Below, one piece after another: positions 1 to 6,403 of a stretch of 7,639 nucleotides of DNA. The position numbers were made by a program, and so were the translations under genes. The notes under the pieces are model-generated. The model was given only the letters and a program-made list of their open reading frames with translations, was not told where the DNA came from and did no database searches. The DNA comes from Lachnospiraceae bacterium. GTDB taxonomy: Bacteria > Bacillota > Clostridia > Lachnospirales > Lachnospiraceae. Within the stretch, counting starts at the first letter, position 1. Each line of letters starts with the position of its first letter. Location: the NCBI GenBank assembly GCA_003520105.1, contig DOVL01000285.1:1-7639 (forward strand), read 5' to 3'.

Positions 1-915
1 TCCGGAAAGGTCAGATCACTCCTTCACAGAAAGGATGCTCAGACTGACGGAAATGTTAGTCTTGAAGCTGCTATTTCAGAGCTTAGTTATGCTCCTGAAA
101 AGTACACTTCCGTATCTTCAGAGGCTGATAAAACCACTACCGTAACATGCAGCGGATGTAACGAAGAGATTCCGATCATAACCATGAGACGGAATCTCTA
201 TGTATGTCCGAAATGTGGTAAGCACCTTAAGATATCAGCCAGAAGAAGAATGAGAAACATAGTTGATCCGGGTACATTCAGAAAGCTTAAAACGGATATC
301 CCTTTTGTGAATCCGCTTGATTATCCGGAATATGACGAGAAGATAACAGGTCTTAAGGACAAGACAGGCCTTGATGAGGCTGTTCTTTCCGGCGTAGGCG
401 AGATCGAAGGCGAGAAAGCTGTTATCGCTGTCATGGGTAGCGAATTTCTTATGGGAAGTATGGGAATAGCAGTTGGTGAAATGATCACGAATGCATTTGA
501 GGTAGCTGATAAGCTTAAGCTTCCGCTTATTATATTTACTGCCAGCGGCGGTGCACGTATGCAGGAGGGTATACTTTCCCTTATGCAGATGGCCAAGACC
601 AGTGCGGCTGCGAAGAGATTCAGCGAGCACGGAGGTCTGTACATATCATGCCTTACACATCCTACAACAGGTGGTGTAAGCGCCAGCTTTGCAACGCTTG
701 CTGATATTACACTTGCCGAGCCTGATGCACTCATCGGCTTTGCAGGTCCTAGAGTTATCGAACAGACTATAGGTCAGAAGCTTCCTGAAGGCTTCCAGCG
801 TGCTGAATACCTTCTCGACCATGGCTTCGTTGATCAGATAGTCGAGAGACAGAATATGAGGGCTGTTCTTGCCCACATCTTACGTCTGCATTCGAAGAAG
901 AGGAGGGGCAAATGA
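1..915 (+). CDS. accD: Acetyl-CoA carboxylase carboxyltransferase subunit beta (AccD), 5'-partial
   Basis: AccD pairs with AccA to move CO2 from carboxybiotin on AccB to acetyl-CoA, giving malonyl-CoA for fatty-acid synthesis in the cytoplasm. The frame is open from base 1 with no stop and no ATG, GTG or TTG before the ATG at 184. That ATG cannot be the start, because the zinc-ribbon cysteines lie on both sides of it: codons 50 and 53 (TCSGC) and codons 69 and 72 (CPKCG), counted from base 1. The 16-residue step between the pairs equals that in E. coli AccD (C30 to C46). The crotonase-fold core follows, with GGARMQEG at about 183-190 and PTTGGVSASFA at about 221-231, the glycine pairs typical of carboxyltransferase oxyanion holes. 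The 304 visible residues already equal the full E. coli length, so the N-terminus is extended. The stop overlaps the accA start. Identity is certain; the true start is outside the window. Confidence 0.97.
   Translation, partial: SGKVRSLLHRKDAQTDGNVSLEAAISELSYAPEKYTSVSSEADKTTTVTCSGCNEEIPIITMRRNLYVCPKCGKHLKISARRRMRNIVDPGTFRKLKTDIPFVNPLDYPEYDEKITGLKDKTGLDEAVLSGVGEIEGEKAVIAVMGSEFLMGSMGIAVGEMITNAFEVADKLKLPLIIFTASGGARMQEGILSLMQMAKTSAAAKRFSEHGGLYISCLTHPTTGGVSASFATLADITLAEPDALIGFAGPRVIEQTIGQKLPEGFQRAEYLLDHGFVDQIVERQNMRAVLAHILRLHSKKRRGK
901..915 (+). promoter_or_regulatory. Ribosome binding site and ATGA stop-start overlap joining accD and accA
   Basis: AGGAGGGG at 901-908 lies inside the last accD codons, three bases before the accA ATG at 912. 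The accD stop TGA (913-915) overlaps that ATG as ATGA. This arrangement implies translational coupling, which suits two subunits that form a fixed-ratio heterotetramer. The coupling is inferred; the overlap and the purine-rich site are seen directly. Confidence 0.85.
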
Positions 916-1841
916 TCAGAGACATCGATGAAAAGCTCACAGAGATTGAGGCAGCCCTTCTGACTGAGGAGGACGCAGAAAAAATAAGCGAAATGAAGAA
1001 GGAGCAGAAACTGCTCATCGCACAGTCTGCAACACTGACAGCACATGACAGAGTTTATCTTGCAAGACACAGAAAGAGACCTAAGGTCGATGACTATATC
1101 AATGCGATTTTCGATGATTTTTTCCTTGAGAGAGGAGATTATCTCGGCAAAGAGGATAAGAGTATTTACGGCGGAATCGCTCTCTTTCATGATATTCCGG
1201 TAACCGTTATAGGTCACCGCAAGGGAAGAAATATTACAGAAAGCATGGAATACAACTTCGGTATGCCTGAGCCGGAAGGCTATCGTAAGGCACTTCGTCT
1301 TATGAAGCAGGCAGAGAAGTTTAACAGACCGATAATAACCTTTATAGATACTCCGGGTGCTTATCCGGGACTTGAGGCAGAGCAGAACGGACAGAGTCAG
1401 GCTATAGCCCAGAATCTTGCCGAAATGAGTGCACTTACAGTTCCTGTGATCGCAATCGTAACCGGAGAAGGAAGCAGCGGTGGAGCTCTTGCTCTCGGCG
1501 TTGCAAACCGCGTATATATGCTCGAAAATGCAGTTTATTCGGTGCTTTCACCGGAAGGCTTTGCATCGATCCTGTGGAAGGATTCCAGCAGAAGTGCAGA
1601 GGCCTGCGAGCTTATGAAGCTAACAGCTCAGGACCTTCTCGGATTCGGCGTTATCGACGGTATTATTCCTGAACCACCATGCGGAGCACATCATGATCCT
1701 GATGCAGTTTATAAGGCAATCGATCATATGATAGTTTCTGAGTTCAACAAGCTTAAGAAGATGTCAGGCTCAGATTACGCTAAGCAGAGATACGAGAAGT
1801 TCAGAAATATTGACAAGGTTGTTCTTGACGAGGCTCGTTAA
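912..1841 (+). CDS. accA: Acetyl-CoA carboxylase carboxyltransferase subunit alpha (AccA)
   Basis: AccA is the second carboxyltransferase subunit; with AccD it binds carboxybiotin and transfers the carboxyl group to acetyl-CoA. The protein is 309 residues, close to E. coli AccA (319). The N-terminal 35 or so residues are charged and helical (MIRDIDEKLTEIEAALL), as is usual for the family. Family signatures follow: GHRKGRN near residues 101-107, DTPGAYPG at 146-153, GEGSSGGA at 185-192 and then a LENAVYSVLSPEGFASILWKD block. The two glycine-rich motifs form the biotin-side active-site surface in this family. The ATG at 912 is chosen because it has a strong AGGAGGGG site and overlaps the accD stop. 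A 68-base gap with secondary structure separates it from fabK. Confidence 0.97.
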   Translation: MIRDIDEKLTEIEAALLTEEDAEKISEMKKEQKLLIAQSATLTAHDRVYLARHRKRPKVDDYINAIFDDFFLERGDYLGKEDKSIYGGIALFHDIPVTVIGHRKGRNITESMEYNFGMPEPEGYRKALRLMKQAEKFNRPIITFIDTPGAYPGLEAEQNGQSQAIAQNLAEMSALTVPVIAIVTGEGSSGGALALGVANRVYMLENAVYSVLSPEGFASILWKDSSRSAEACELMKLTAQDLLGFGVIDGIIPEPPCGAHHDPDAVYKAIDHMIVSEFNKLKKMSGSDYAKQRYEKFRNIDKVVLDEAR

Positions 1842-1843
1842 TA

Positions 1844-1890
1844 TACCTGATTTAATATGATAACCGGTATTGTTCCGGTTCGTTCAGGTA
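1844..1890 (+). repeat. Two nested inverted repeats in the accA-fabK gap
   Basis: The outer arms TACCTGA (1844-1850) and TCAGGTA (1884-1890) are perfect 7-bp complements. Inside them AACCGG (1862-1867) and CCGGTT (1875-1880) form a 6-bp stem with a 7-base loop. The outer stem ends six bases before the fabK Shine-Dalgarno. No T-tract follows, so it is not an intrinsic terminator. It could be an mRNA structure that tunes fabK translation or mRNA stability, or a protein-binding site. I do not recognise it as a known riboswitch or as a FapR or FabT operator. Confidence 0.5.
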
Positions 1891-1895
1891 GATGA

Positions 1896-1901
1896 AAAGG
1901 A
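1896..1901 (+). promoter_or_regulatory. Ribosome binding site that sets the fabK start at 1910
   Basis: AAAGGA lies eight bases before ATG 1910. The alternative ATG at 1892 has only a weak GG upstream and lies in front of this site, so this site supports the shorter protein. Confidence 0.7.
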
Positions 1902-1909
1902 AAAGAAAA

Positions 1910-2848
1910 ATGACAATGTTAAATGAGATGCTTGGCATAAAATACCCTATCATTCAGGGTGGTATGGCCAATATAGCTACAGGTAAATTTGCGGCAACAG
2001 TTTCAAATGCAGGTGGTCTCGGACTCATCGCAACAGGCGGACTTGATGCCGGAAGGCTCGAGAAGGAGATCGCTGATGCAAGATCTATGACAGATAAGCC
2101 ATTCGGCGTAAATCTCATGCTCATGAATCCTGATGCAGATAATATTGCAGACCTTCTTTACAGAGAGAAGATCAGTCTTATTACCACAGGCGCAGGTATG
2201 CCGGGAAAATATATGGATAAGTGGAAGGAAGCAGGCGCAAAGGTTATTCCTGTAGTTGCTTCTACAGCACTTGCCCAGAGAGTTGAGAAGCAGGGCGCAG
2301 ACGCAGTTATAGCTGAAGGCGGAGAGAGCGGCGGTCATGTCGGCGATATGACAACCATGGCTCTTGTTCCTCAGGTTATCGACAGTGTAAATATCCCTGT
2401 TATCGCAGCGGGTGGAATCGCGGACGGAAGACAGTTCGCGGCAGCTCTTGCCCTCGGTGCTATCGGAATCCAGATAGGAACATGCCTTCTCGTAAGTGAG
2501 GAGTGTCCTATTCATGATAATTACAAGCAGGCGCTTATCAAGGCTAAGGATAACTCAACAGTAGTTACCGGACGTTCCCTTGATGCTCCTGTAAGAATAC
2601 TTAAAAATAAGATGGCGAGAGATTATCTTAAGCTCGAGAAGAATGCAGCTTCAAGAGAAGAGCTTGAGCAGATTACTCTCGGCGGACTGAGACGTGCTGT
2701 ATTTGACGGTGACATGAATACCGGTTCTGTTATGGCAGGCCAGGTATGCGGTCAGTTAAATGAGATCAAAACTGTTGCAGAGATCCTTGACGGTCTTATG
2801 ACCGGCTGCAAGGCTGAACTGGACAGAATGAAGAGTATCAGTCTGTAA
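1910..2848 (+). CDS. fabK: Enoyl-ACP reductase II, FMN-dependent (FabK)
   Basis: FabK reduces trans-2-enoyl-ACP to acyl-ACP, the last step of each elongation cycle. It is a TIM-barrel flavoprotein related to nitronate monooxygenases and unrelated to FabI. From ATG 1910 the protein is 312 residues. It begins MTMLNEMLGIKYPIIQGGMA, which lines up with the start of pneumococcal FabK; a start at 1892 would add MKRKRK. Visible family features are the IQGGMA entry strand, NAGGLGLIATGG, DKPFGVNLML, TTGAGMPGKY, EGGESGGHVG with the likely catalytic histidine at residue 143 (H144 in Streptococcus pneumoniae), and the phosphate-binding pair GGIADG (168-173) and IGIQIGT (185-191). GSVMAGQ near the C-terminus also fits. 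The site EGGESGGH distinguishes FabK from 2-nitropropane dioxygenases less strongly than context does, but the fab neighbours settle it. The fabD start follows ten bases after the stop. Confidence 0.95.
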   Translation: MTMLNEMLGIKYPIIQGGMANIATGKFAATVSNAGGLGLIATGGLDAGRLEKEIADARSMTDKPFGVNLMLMNPDADNIADLLYREKISLITTGAGMPGKYMDKWKEAGAKVIPVVASTALAQRVEKQGADAVIAEGGESGGHVGDMTTMALVPQVIDSVNIPVIAAGGIADGRQFAAALALGAIGIQIGTCLLVSEECPIHDNYKQALIKAKDNSTVVTGRSLDAPVRILKNKMARDYLKLEKNAASREELEQITLGGLRRAVFDGDMNTGSVMAGQVCGQLNEIKTVAEILDGLMTGCKAELDRMKSISL

Positions 2849-2858
2849 GGAGAATAAG

Positions 2859-3803
2859 ATGAAGTTAGGTTTTTTATATGCCGGACAGGGAAGTCAGGCA
2901 GTAGGCATGGGCGCAGACCTTTATGAGAAATATCCTGAATTCAAGGAAGTTATGGATAACGTAAAGCTTTCCTTTGATGTTAAGGATATCTGCTTCAATG
3001 GTCCTGCCGAGGTGCTTAATGAGACAAAATATACCCAGCCTTGCATGGTTGCATTTGCTGTAGGTGTTACAAGAATACTTGCTGCAAGAGGCATAAAGCC
3101 TGATATGGCTGCAGGACTCAGTCTTGGTGAATATTCAGCACTCAATGCTGCAGGTGTTCTTAATGACGAGCAGGTTGTTGAGCTTGTTGCGTTTAGAGGA
3201 CAGTCTATGCAGGAGGCAGTTTCCGGAAGAGAATGCAAGATGATTGCAGTTCTCGGACTTGAGAGAGATAAAATATATGAAGGCTGCAAGATAGTTGCGG
3301 AGGAGTTTAAAGATAAGGAATTAAATGTTGCCGAGCCTGCAAACTTCAACTGCCCGGGACAGATCACTGTTTCCGGTGATGCAGAGCCAATCGCAAGAGC
3401 AGCAGAAGTCTTCAAGGAACTTGGTGCTAAGAGATGCGTTGAGGTTAAAGTAAGCGGGCCTTTCCATACATCACTTATGAAGCCGGCAGGAGATAAGCTT
3501 CGCGAGAGATTTAAAACCGAAAGCTTCGGAGAAATGCAGATTCCTGTAATCTTCAACTGCCTTGGTAAGGAAAAGTCAGATGATGTTACTATCCCTGAGC
3601 TTCTTGAGAAACAGGTTCAGAGCAGTGTCTTCTTCGAGGATACTATCAGATACATGGCTGAGCAGGGCGTTGACACCTTTGTCGAGATCGGACCGGGTAA
3701 GACACTTTCCAAGTTCGTAGCCAAAACCCTCCCGGGCTCAGTTTGCTACAACGTCGAGAAGGCTGAGGACGTAGATGCACTTTTAGAAGCATTCAATAGT
3801 TAA
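2859..3803 (+). CDS. fabD: Malonyl-CoA:ACP transacylase (FabD)
   Basis: FabD moves the malonyl group from CoA to ACP, supplying the extender unit for FabF. At 314 residues it has normal family length (E. coli 309). The oxyanion motif GQGSQ is at residues 9-13. The nucleophile elbow GLSLGEYS places the catalytic serine at 88, and FRGQSMQEA carries the malonate-binding arginine. The catalytic histidine is in PFHTSLM at 203. The C-terminal VEIGPGKTLS block is also standard. AAGGAG (2847-2852) overlaps the fabK stop and is six bases before the ATG, so the two genes are probably translationally coupled. It is followed by an unusually long, structured 106-base gap before fabG. The gene for ACP, often next to fabD in other bacteria, is not here. 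Confidence 0.97.
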   Translation: MKLGFLYAGQGSQAVGMGADLYEKYPEFKEVMDNVKLSFDVKDICFNGPAEVLNETKYTQPCMVAFAVGVTRILAARGIKPDMAAGLSLGEYSALNAAGVLNDEQVVELVAFRGQSMQEAVSGRECKMIAVLGLERDKIYEGCKIVAEEFKDKELNVAEPANFNCPGQITVSGDAEPIARAAEVFKELGAKRCVEVKVSGPFHTSLMKPAGDKLRERFKTESFGEMQIPVIFNCLGKEKSDDVTIPELLEKQVQSSVFFEDTIRYMAEQGVDTFVEIGPGKTLSKFVAKTLPGSVCYNVEKAEDVDALLEAFNS

Positions 3804-3818
3804 TTTTATAGAACGACA

Positions 3819-3889
3819 GCTCAGTGCACCGATATGCCTCTGAAGGCGTATTTTAGCTACAACTGAAGAGGCATATCGGTGCGCTGAGC
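3819..3889 (+). repeat. Long near-perfect inverted repeat between fabD and fabG
   Basis: The left arm at 3819-3841 and the right arm at 3867-3889 are complementary over 23 positions, with 22 Watson-Crick pairs and one G-T wobble (T3825 with G3883). The unpaired centre is 25 bases. A further AAC (3812-3814) and GTT (3890-3892) could pair across a four-base bulge. The arms are GC-balanced and no T-tract follows (GTTACATGG), so this is not an intrinsic terminator. The right arm ends seven bases before the fabG Shine-Dalgarno. Candidate roles are an RNase III processing or mRNA-stabilising stem within the operon transcript, or one copy of a dispersed palindromic element. I see no second copy in this window and no clear target-site duplication. 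Confidence 0.85.
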
Positions 3890-3896
3890 GTTACAT

Positions 3897-3900
3897 GGAG
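3897..3900 (+). promoter_or_regulatory. Ribosome binding site that sets the fabG start at 3910
   Basis: GGAG is nine bases before ATG 3910. The upstream in-frame ATG at 3895 has no Shine-Dalgarno, since GAGCGTTAC precedes it, and it overlaps this site. Confidence 0.75.
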
Positions 3901-3909
3901 AAATCAAGT

Positions 3910-4650
3910 ATGGATTTAAAAGGTAAGACAGCAGTAGTTACCGGCGGCAGCCGCGGCATAGGCAGAGCAATCTGCGTTAAGCTTGCAGAGCGCGGAGCCA
4001 ACATTGTAACCTGCTATGCAAACAGCAGTGCCGCAGCCGAAGAGACAGTTAAACTCTGTCAGGAGTTCGGAGTTACGGCCGTAGCTGTGAAGGCAGATAT
4101 TTCCGTTAAGGAGGATATAGATAATCTCCTTGCGGAGGCTCTGAAGATCACCGGTTCTATCGAAATACTCGTAAATAACGCCGGTATTACCAGAGATAAG
4201 CTTCTTATCAGCATGAAGGATGAGGATTTTGATGATGTTATCAATACCAACCTTAAGGGTACCTTCTATGCGATGAGAGCAGCTTCCAAGCTTATGATGA
4301 AGAAGCGCTATGGAAGAATAGTAAATATAAGCAGTGTTGTCGGTGTGTACGGAAATGCAGGACAGATCAATTACGCTGCAAGTAAGGCCGGTGTCATCGG
4401 TATGACCAAGTCACTTGCCAAGGAGCTCGGTGGCAGAGGAATCACCTGCAATGCTGTTGCTCCGGGATTTATTTCCACTGATATGACAGCAGTTCTTTCG
4501 GATGAAGTTAAGGAGAAGCTGGCTGCAAGTATCGCTCTTAAGAGGATAGGCGAGCCGGAGGATGTTGCAAATGTTGTGGCTTTCCTTGCATCAGATGATG
4601 CTTCTTATGTAACGGGACAGGTTCTTGAGGTTTCCGGAGGAATGAACTAA
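3910..4650 (+). CDS. fabG: 3-oxoacyl-ACP reductase (FabG)
   Basis: FabG is an NADPH-dependent short-chain dehydrogenase that reduces 3-ketoacyl-ACP to 3-hydroxyacyl-ACP. From ATG 3910 it has 246 residues, the usual length, and opens MDLKGKTAVVTGGSRGIG like its relatives. An ATG 15 bases upstream lacks a ribosome binding site. The Rossmann cofactor motif TGGSRGIG is at 11-18 and NNAG at 89-92. The catalytic tetrad is visible as N114 (NTNLKG), S142 (ISSVVG), Y155 and K159 (YAASK), with the same spacing as in E. coli FabG. The C-terminal YVTGQVLEVSGGMN is typical. Family members reduce many carbonyls, but position between fabD and fabF fixes the role. The preceding gap contains a long stem that could set the amount of the downstream transcript. 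Confidence 0.97.
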   Translation: MDLKGKTAVVTGGSRGIGRAICVKLAERGANIVTCYANSSAAAEETVKLCQEFGVTAVAVKADISVKEDIDNLLAEALKITGSIEILVNNAGITRDKLLISMKDEDFDDVINTNLKGTFYAMRAASKLMMKKRYGRIVNISSVVGVYGNAGQINYAASKAGVIGMTKSLAKELGGRGITCNAVAPGFISTDMTAVLSDEVKEKLAASIALKRIGEPEDVANVVAFLASDDASYVTGQVLEVSGGMN

Positions 4651-4672
4651 TAAATAAAGGAAGGTAGTATTA

Positions 4673-5911
4673 ATGAGAAGAGTCGTAATAACAGGAATGG
4701 GTACTATCAATCCTATCGGTAATAATCTTGATGAAACCTGGGAAAACATCAAAAAGGGTGTTTGTGGTGTTGATTTCATCAAGCAGATCGACACAACGGA
4801 TTTCAAGGTTAAGATTGGTGCCGAGGTTAAGGATTATGAGCCTGAAAAGTTTCTTGACAGAAAAGAAGTAAGACGTCTGGATAAGTATACCCAGTTTGCC
4901 ATAATCGCTTTCAGGGAAGCCATTAAGGAAAGTGGTTTAAATATGGAGAATGAGGATCCATACAGATGTGGAACCATCATTTCCAGCGGTATCGGCGGAC
5001 TGAAGACTATCGAAGCTGAGCACGTTAAAGGTCAGGCAAGAGGATTTGATAAGATTTCTCCTTATTTCATACCTATGAGTATAGCAAATATTGCTGCCGG
5101 AGAGATCGCTATTGCAACAGGCTTTAAGGGAGTATGTGAAAGTATCGTTACTGCATGCGCAAGCGGAAGCAATGCAGTAGGAGAGGCTTTCCATTATATT
5201 CGTGATAATTATGCTGATGTTATGATCTGCGGTGGTTCTGAGGCATGTATTTCCAACCTTGGTTTCGGAGGCTTCGTAGCTATGAAGGCTCTTAACTCAG
5301 GTAATGATCCGAAGCGTGCATCAATTCCTTTTGATGCAGAAAGAGGCGGTTTTGTTATGGCTGAGGGTTCAGGAATCCTTCTTATCGAGGAGCTTGAGCA
5401 TGCTAAGGCAAGAGGTGCTAAGATCTACGCTGAGATAGTAGGTTATGGTGCAACCTGTGATGCACATCATATTACAGCTCCTGATCCGACAGGAATGGGC
5501 GCTGCAAATTGTATGATCAAGGCAGTTAAGGATGCAGGAATCGAGCCGGAGCAGGTTGATTATATCAACGCTCACGGAACATCTACACGTCTTAATGATG
5601 CAGGAGAGACCAAGGCTATCAAGATCGCTTTTGGTGATCATGCTAAGAAGCTTATGGTAAGCTCTACCAAGTCTATGACAGGACATCTTCTCGGAGGAAG
5701 TGGTGCGCTTGAGGCTATCATCTGCGCCAAGGCACTTCAGGATGGCTATGTTCCTGCAACAATAAATTACAAGGTTCCGGATCCTGAATGTGATCTGGAT
5801 ATAGTTCCGAATGAAGGAAGAAATGTAGATATTAAATATGCTGCATCAAACTCACTTGGCTTCGGCGGACATAACGCATGTCTCGTTCTGAAGAAGTGGG
5901 AGGAAGAATAG
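4673..5911 (+). CDS. fabF: 3-oxoacyl-ACP synthase II (FabF)
   Basis: FabF condenses malonyl-ACP with acyl-ACP by decarboxylative Claisen condensation to extend the chain by two carbons. The 412-residue length is that of the family. The thiolase-fold active site is complete: nucleophile C162 in VTACASGSNAVGEA, H301 in NAHGTSTRLND, and K333 and H338 in STKSMTGHLLG. The gating phenylalanine is F397 in NSLGFGGHN. A Cys-His-His triad indicates FabF or FabB and excludes FabH, which has Cys-His-Asn. AAAGGAAGG at 4656-4664 lies eight bases before the ATG, 22 bases after the fabG stop. No second condensing enzyme is present here, so initiation by FabH must be encoded elsewhere. Confidence 0.97.
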   Translation: MRRVVITGMGTINPIGNNLDETWENIKKGVCGVDFIKQIDTTDFKVKIGAEVKDYEPEKFLDRKEVRRLDKYTQFAIIAFREAIKESGLNMENEDPYRCGTIISSGIGGLKTIEAEHVKGQARGFDKISPYFIPMSIANIAAGEIAIATGFKGVCESIVTACASGSNAVGEAFHYIRDNYADVMICGGSEACISNLGFGGFVAMKALNSGNDPKRASIPFDAERGGFVMAEGSGILLIEELEHAKARGAKIYAEIVGYGATCDAHHITAPDPTGMGAANCMIKAVKDAGIEPEQVDYINAHGTSTRLNDAGETKAIKIAFGDHAKKLMVSSTKSMTGHLLGGSGALEAIICAKALQDGYVPATINYKVPDPECDLDIVPNEGRNVDIKYAASNSLGFGGHNACLVLKKWEEE

Positions 5912-5949
5912 AATATAAACGTTAATTAGTTTTATTGTTTTGCATTAAC

Positions 5950-5955
5950 AGGAGG
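5950..5955 (+). promoter_or_regulatory. Ribosome binding site that sets the fabZ start at 5965
   Basis: A consensus AGGAGG is nine bases before ATG 5965. The frame could open earlier, at 5935, but that would place this site inside the coding sequence and add a ten-residue segment (MFCINRRHNK) not expected in FabZ. Confidence 0.85.
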
Positions 5956-5964
5956 CATAATAAA

Positions 5965-6402
5965 ATGGAACTTTCATCAAACGAGATACAGCAGATTCTG
6001 CCACACAGATACCCGATGCAGCTGGTTGATAGGATACTTGATTATGAGCCGGGAGTTTTTGCTGAAGGTGTTAAGTGTGTCAGTGCAAATGAGCAGTTCT
6101 TCTGCGGACATTTCCCACAGGAGCACGTTATGCCGGGAGTACTTATACTCGAAGCAATTGCACAGTGCGGTGCTGTTTGTATTCTGACGAAAGAGGAAAA
6201 TAAAGGTAAGATCGCTTTCTTTGGCGGTGTAAAAAGCGCTAGATTCAAGAAACAGGTTAAACCGGGAGATAAACTTGTTCTCAGATGTGAGATCACATCA
6301 ACAAGGGGGCCTGTTGGATTTGGAAAAGGCGTTGCCACAGTTGATGGTAAGGTAGCAGCTACTGCAGAGATATCATTTGTGATTGGGGATAATAAGGAGT
6401 AA
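5965..6402 (+). CDS. fabZ: 3-hydroxyacyl-ACP dehydratase (FabZ)
   Basis: FabZ dehydrates 3-hydroxyacyl-ACP to trans-2-enoyl-ACP, the substrate of FabK. At 145 residues it is a single hot-dog domain of normal length. LPHRYPMQLVDRI at 12-24 is the family opening. The catalytic dyad is H49 in CGHFPQEHVMPG and E63 in LILEAIAQ. KSARFKKQVKPGD is the expected second signature. FabA-type isomerase activity is not indicated, and the source of unsaturated fatty acids cannot be read from this window. The stop (6400-6402) is one base before the ATG of the MarR gene, and that gene's ribosome binding site lies within the fabZ end. The gap from fabF is 53 bases and is AT-rich. Confidence 0.96.
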   Translation: MELSSNEIQQILPHRYPMQLVDRILDYEPGVFAEGVKCVSANEQFFCGHFPQEHVMPGVLILEAIAQCGAVCILTKEENKGKIAFFGGVKSARFKKQVKPGDKLVLRCEITSTRGPVGFGKGVATVDGKVAATAEISFVIGDNKE

Positions 6403-6403
6403 T

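Noticed and set aside
184..915. accD starting at the ATG at 184 as a complete 243-residue gene
   Set aside because: The frame is open back to base 1 and the upstream codons encode the first zinc-ribbon CxxC with correct spacing, so the gene is longer and 5'-partial here.
3836..3847. Small alternative hairpin GCCT-CTGA-AGGC in the fabD-fabG gap
   Set aside because: Four base pairs only, and it competes with a 23-bp stem, so an attenuator switch based on it is not supported.
3819..3889. The fabD-fabG stem as an intrinsic terminator
   Set aside because: There is no T-tract after the right arm on the + strand, and co-functional genes continue directly with no visible promoter.
3819..3889. CRISPR repeat or insertion-sequence remnant
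   Set aside because: Only one inverted pair exists, with no spaced direct repeats, no transposase fragment and no clear target-site duplication.
5921..5949. GTTAAT and ATTAAC as an inverted repeat or operator before fabZ
   Set aside because: Only six AT-rich base pairs separated by 17 bases, expected by chance in this composition.
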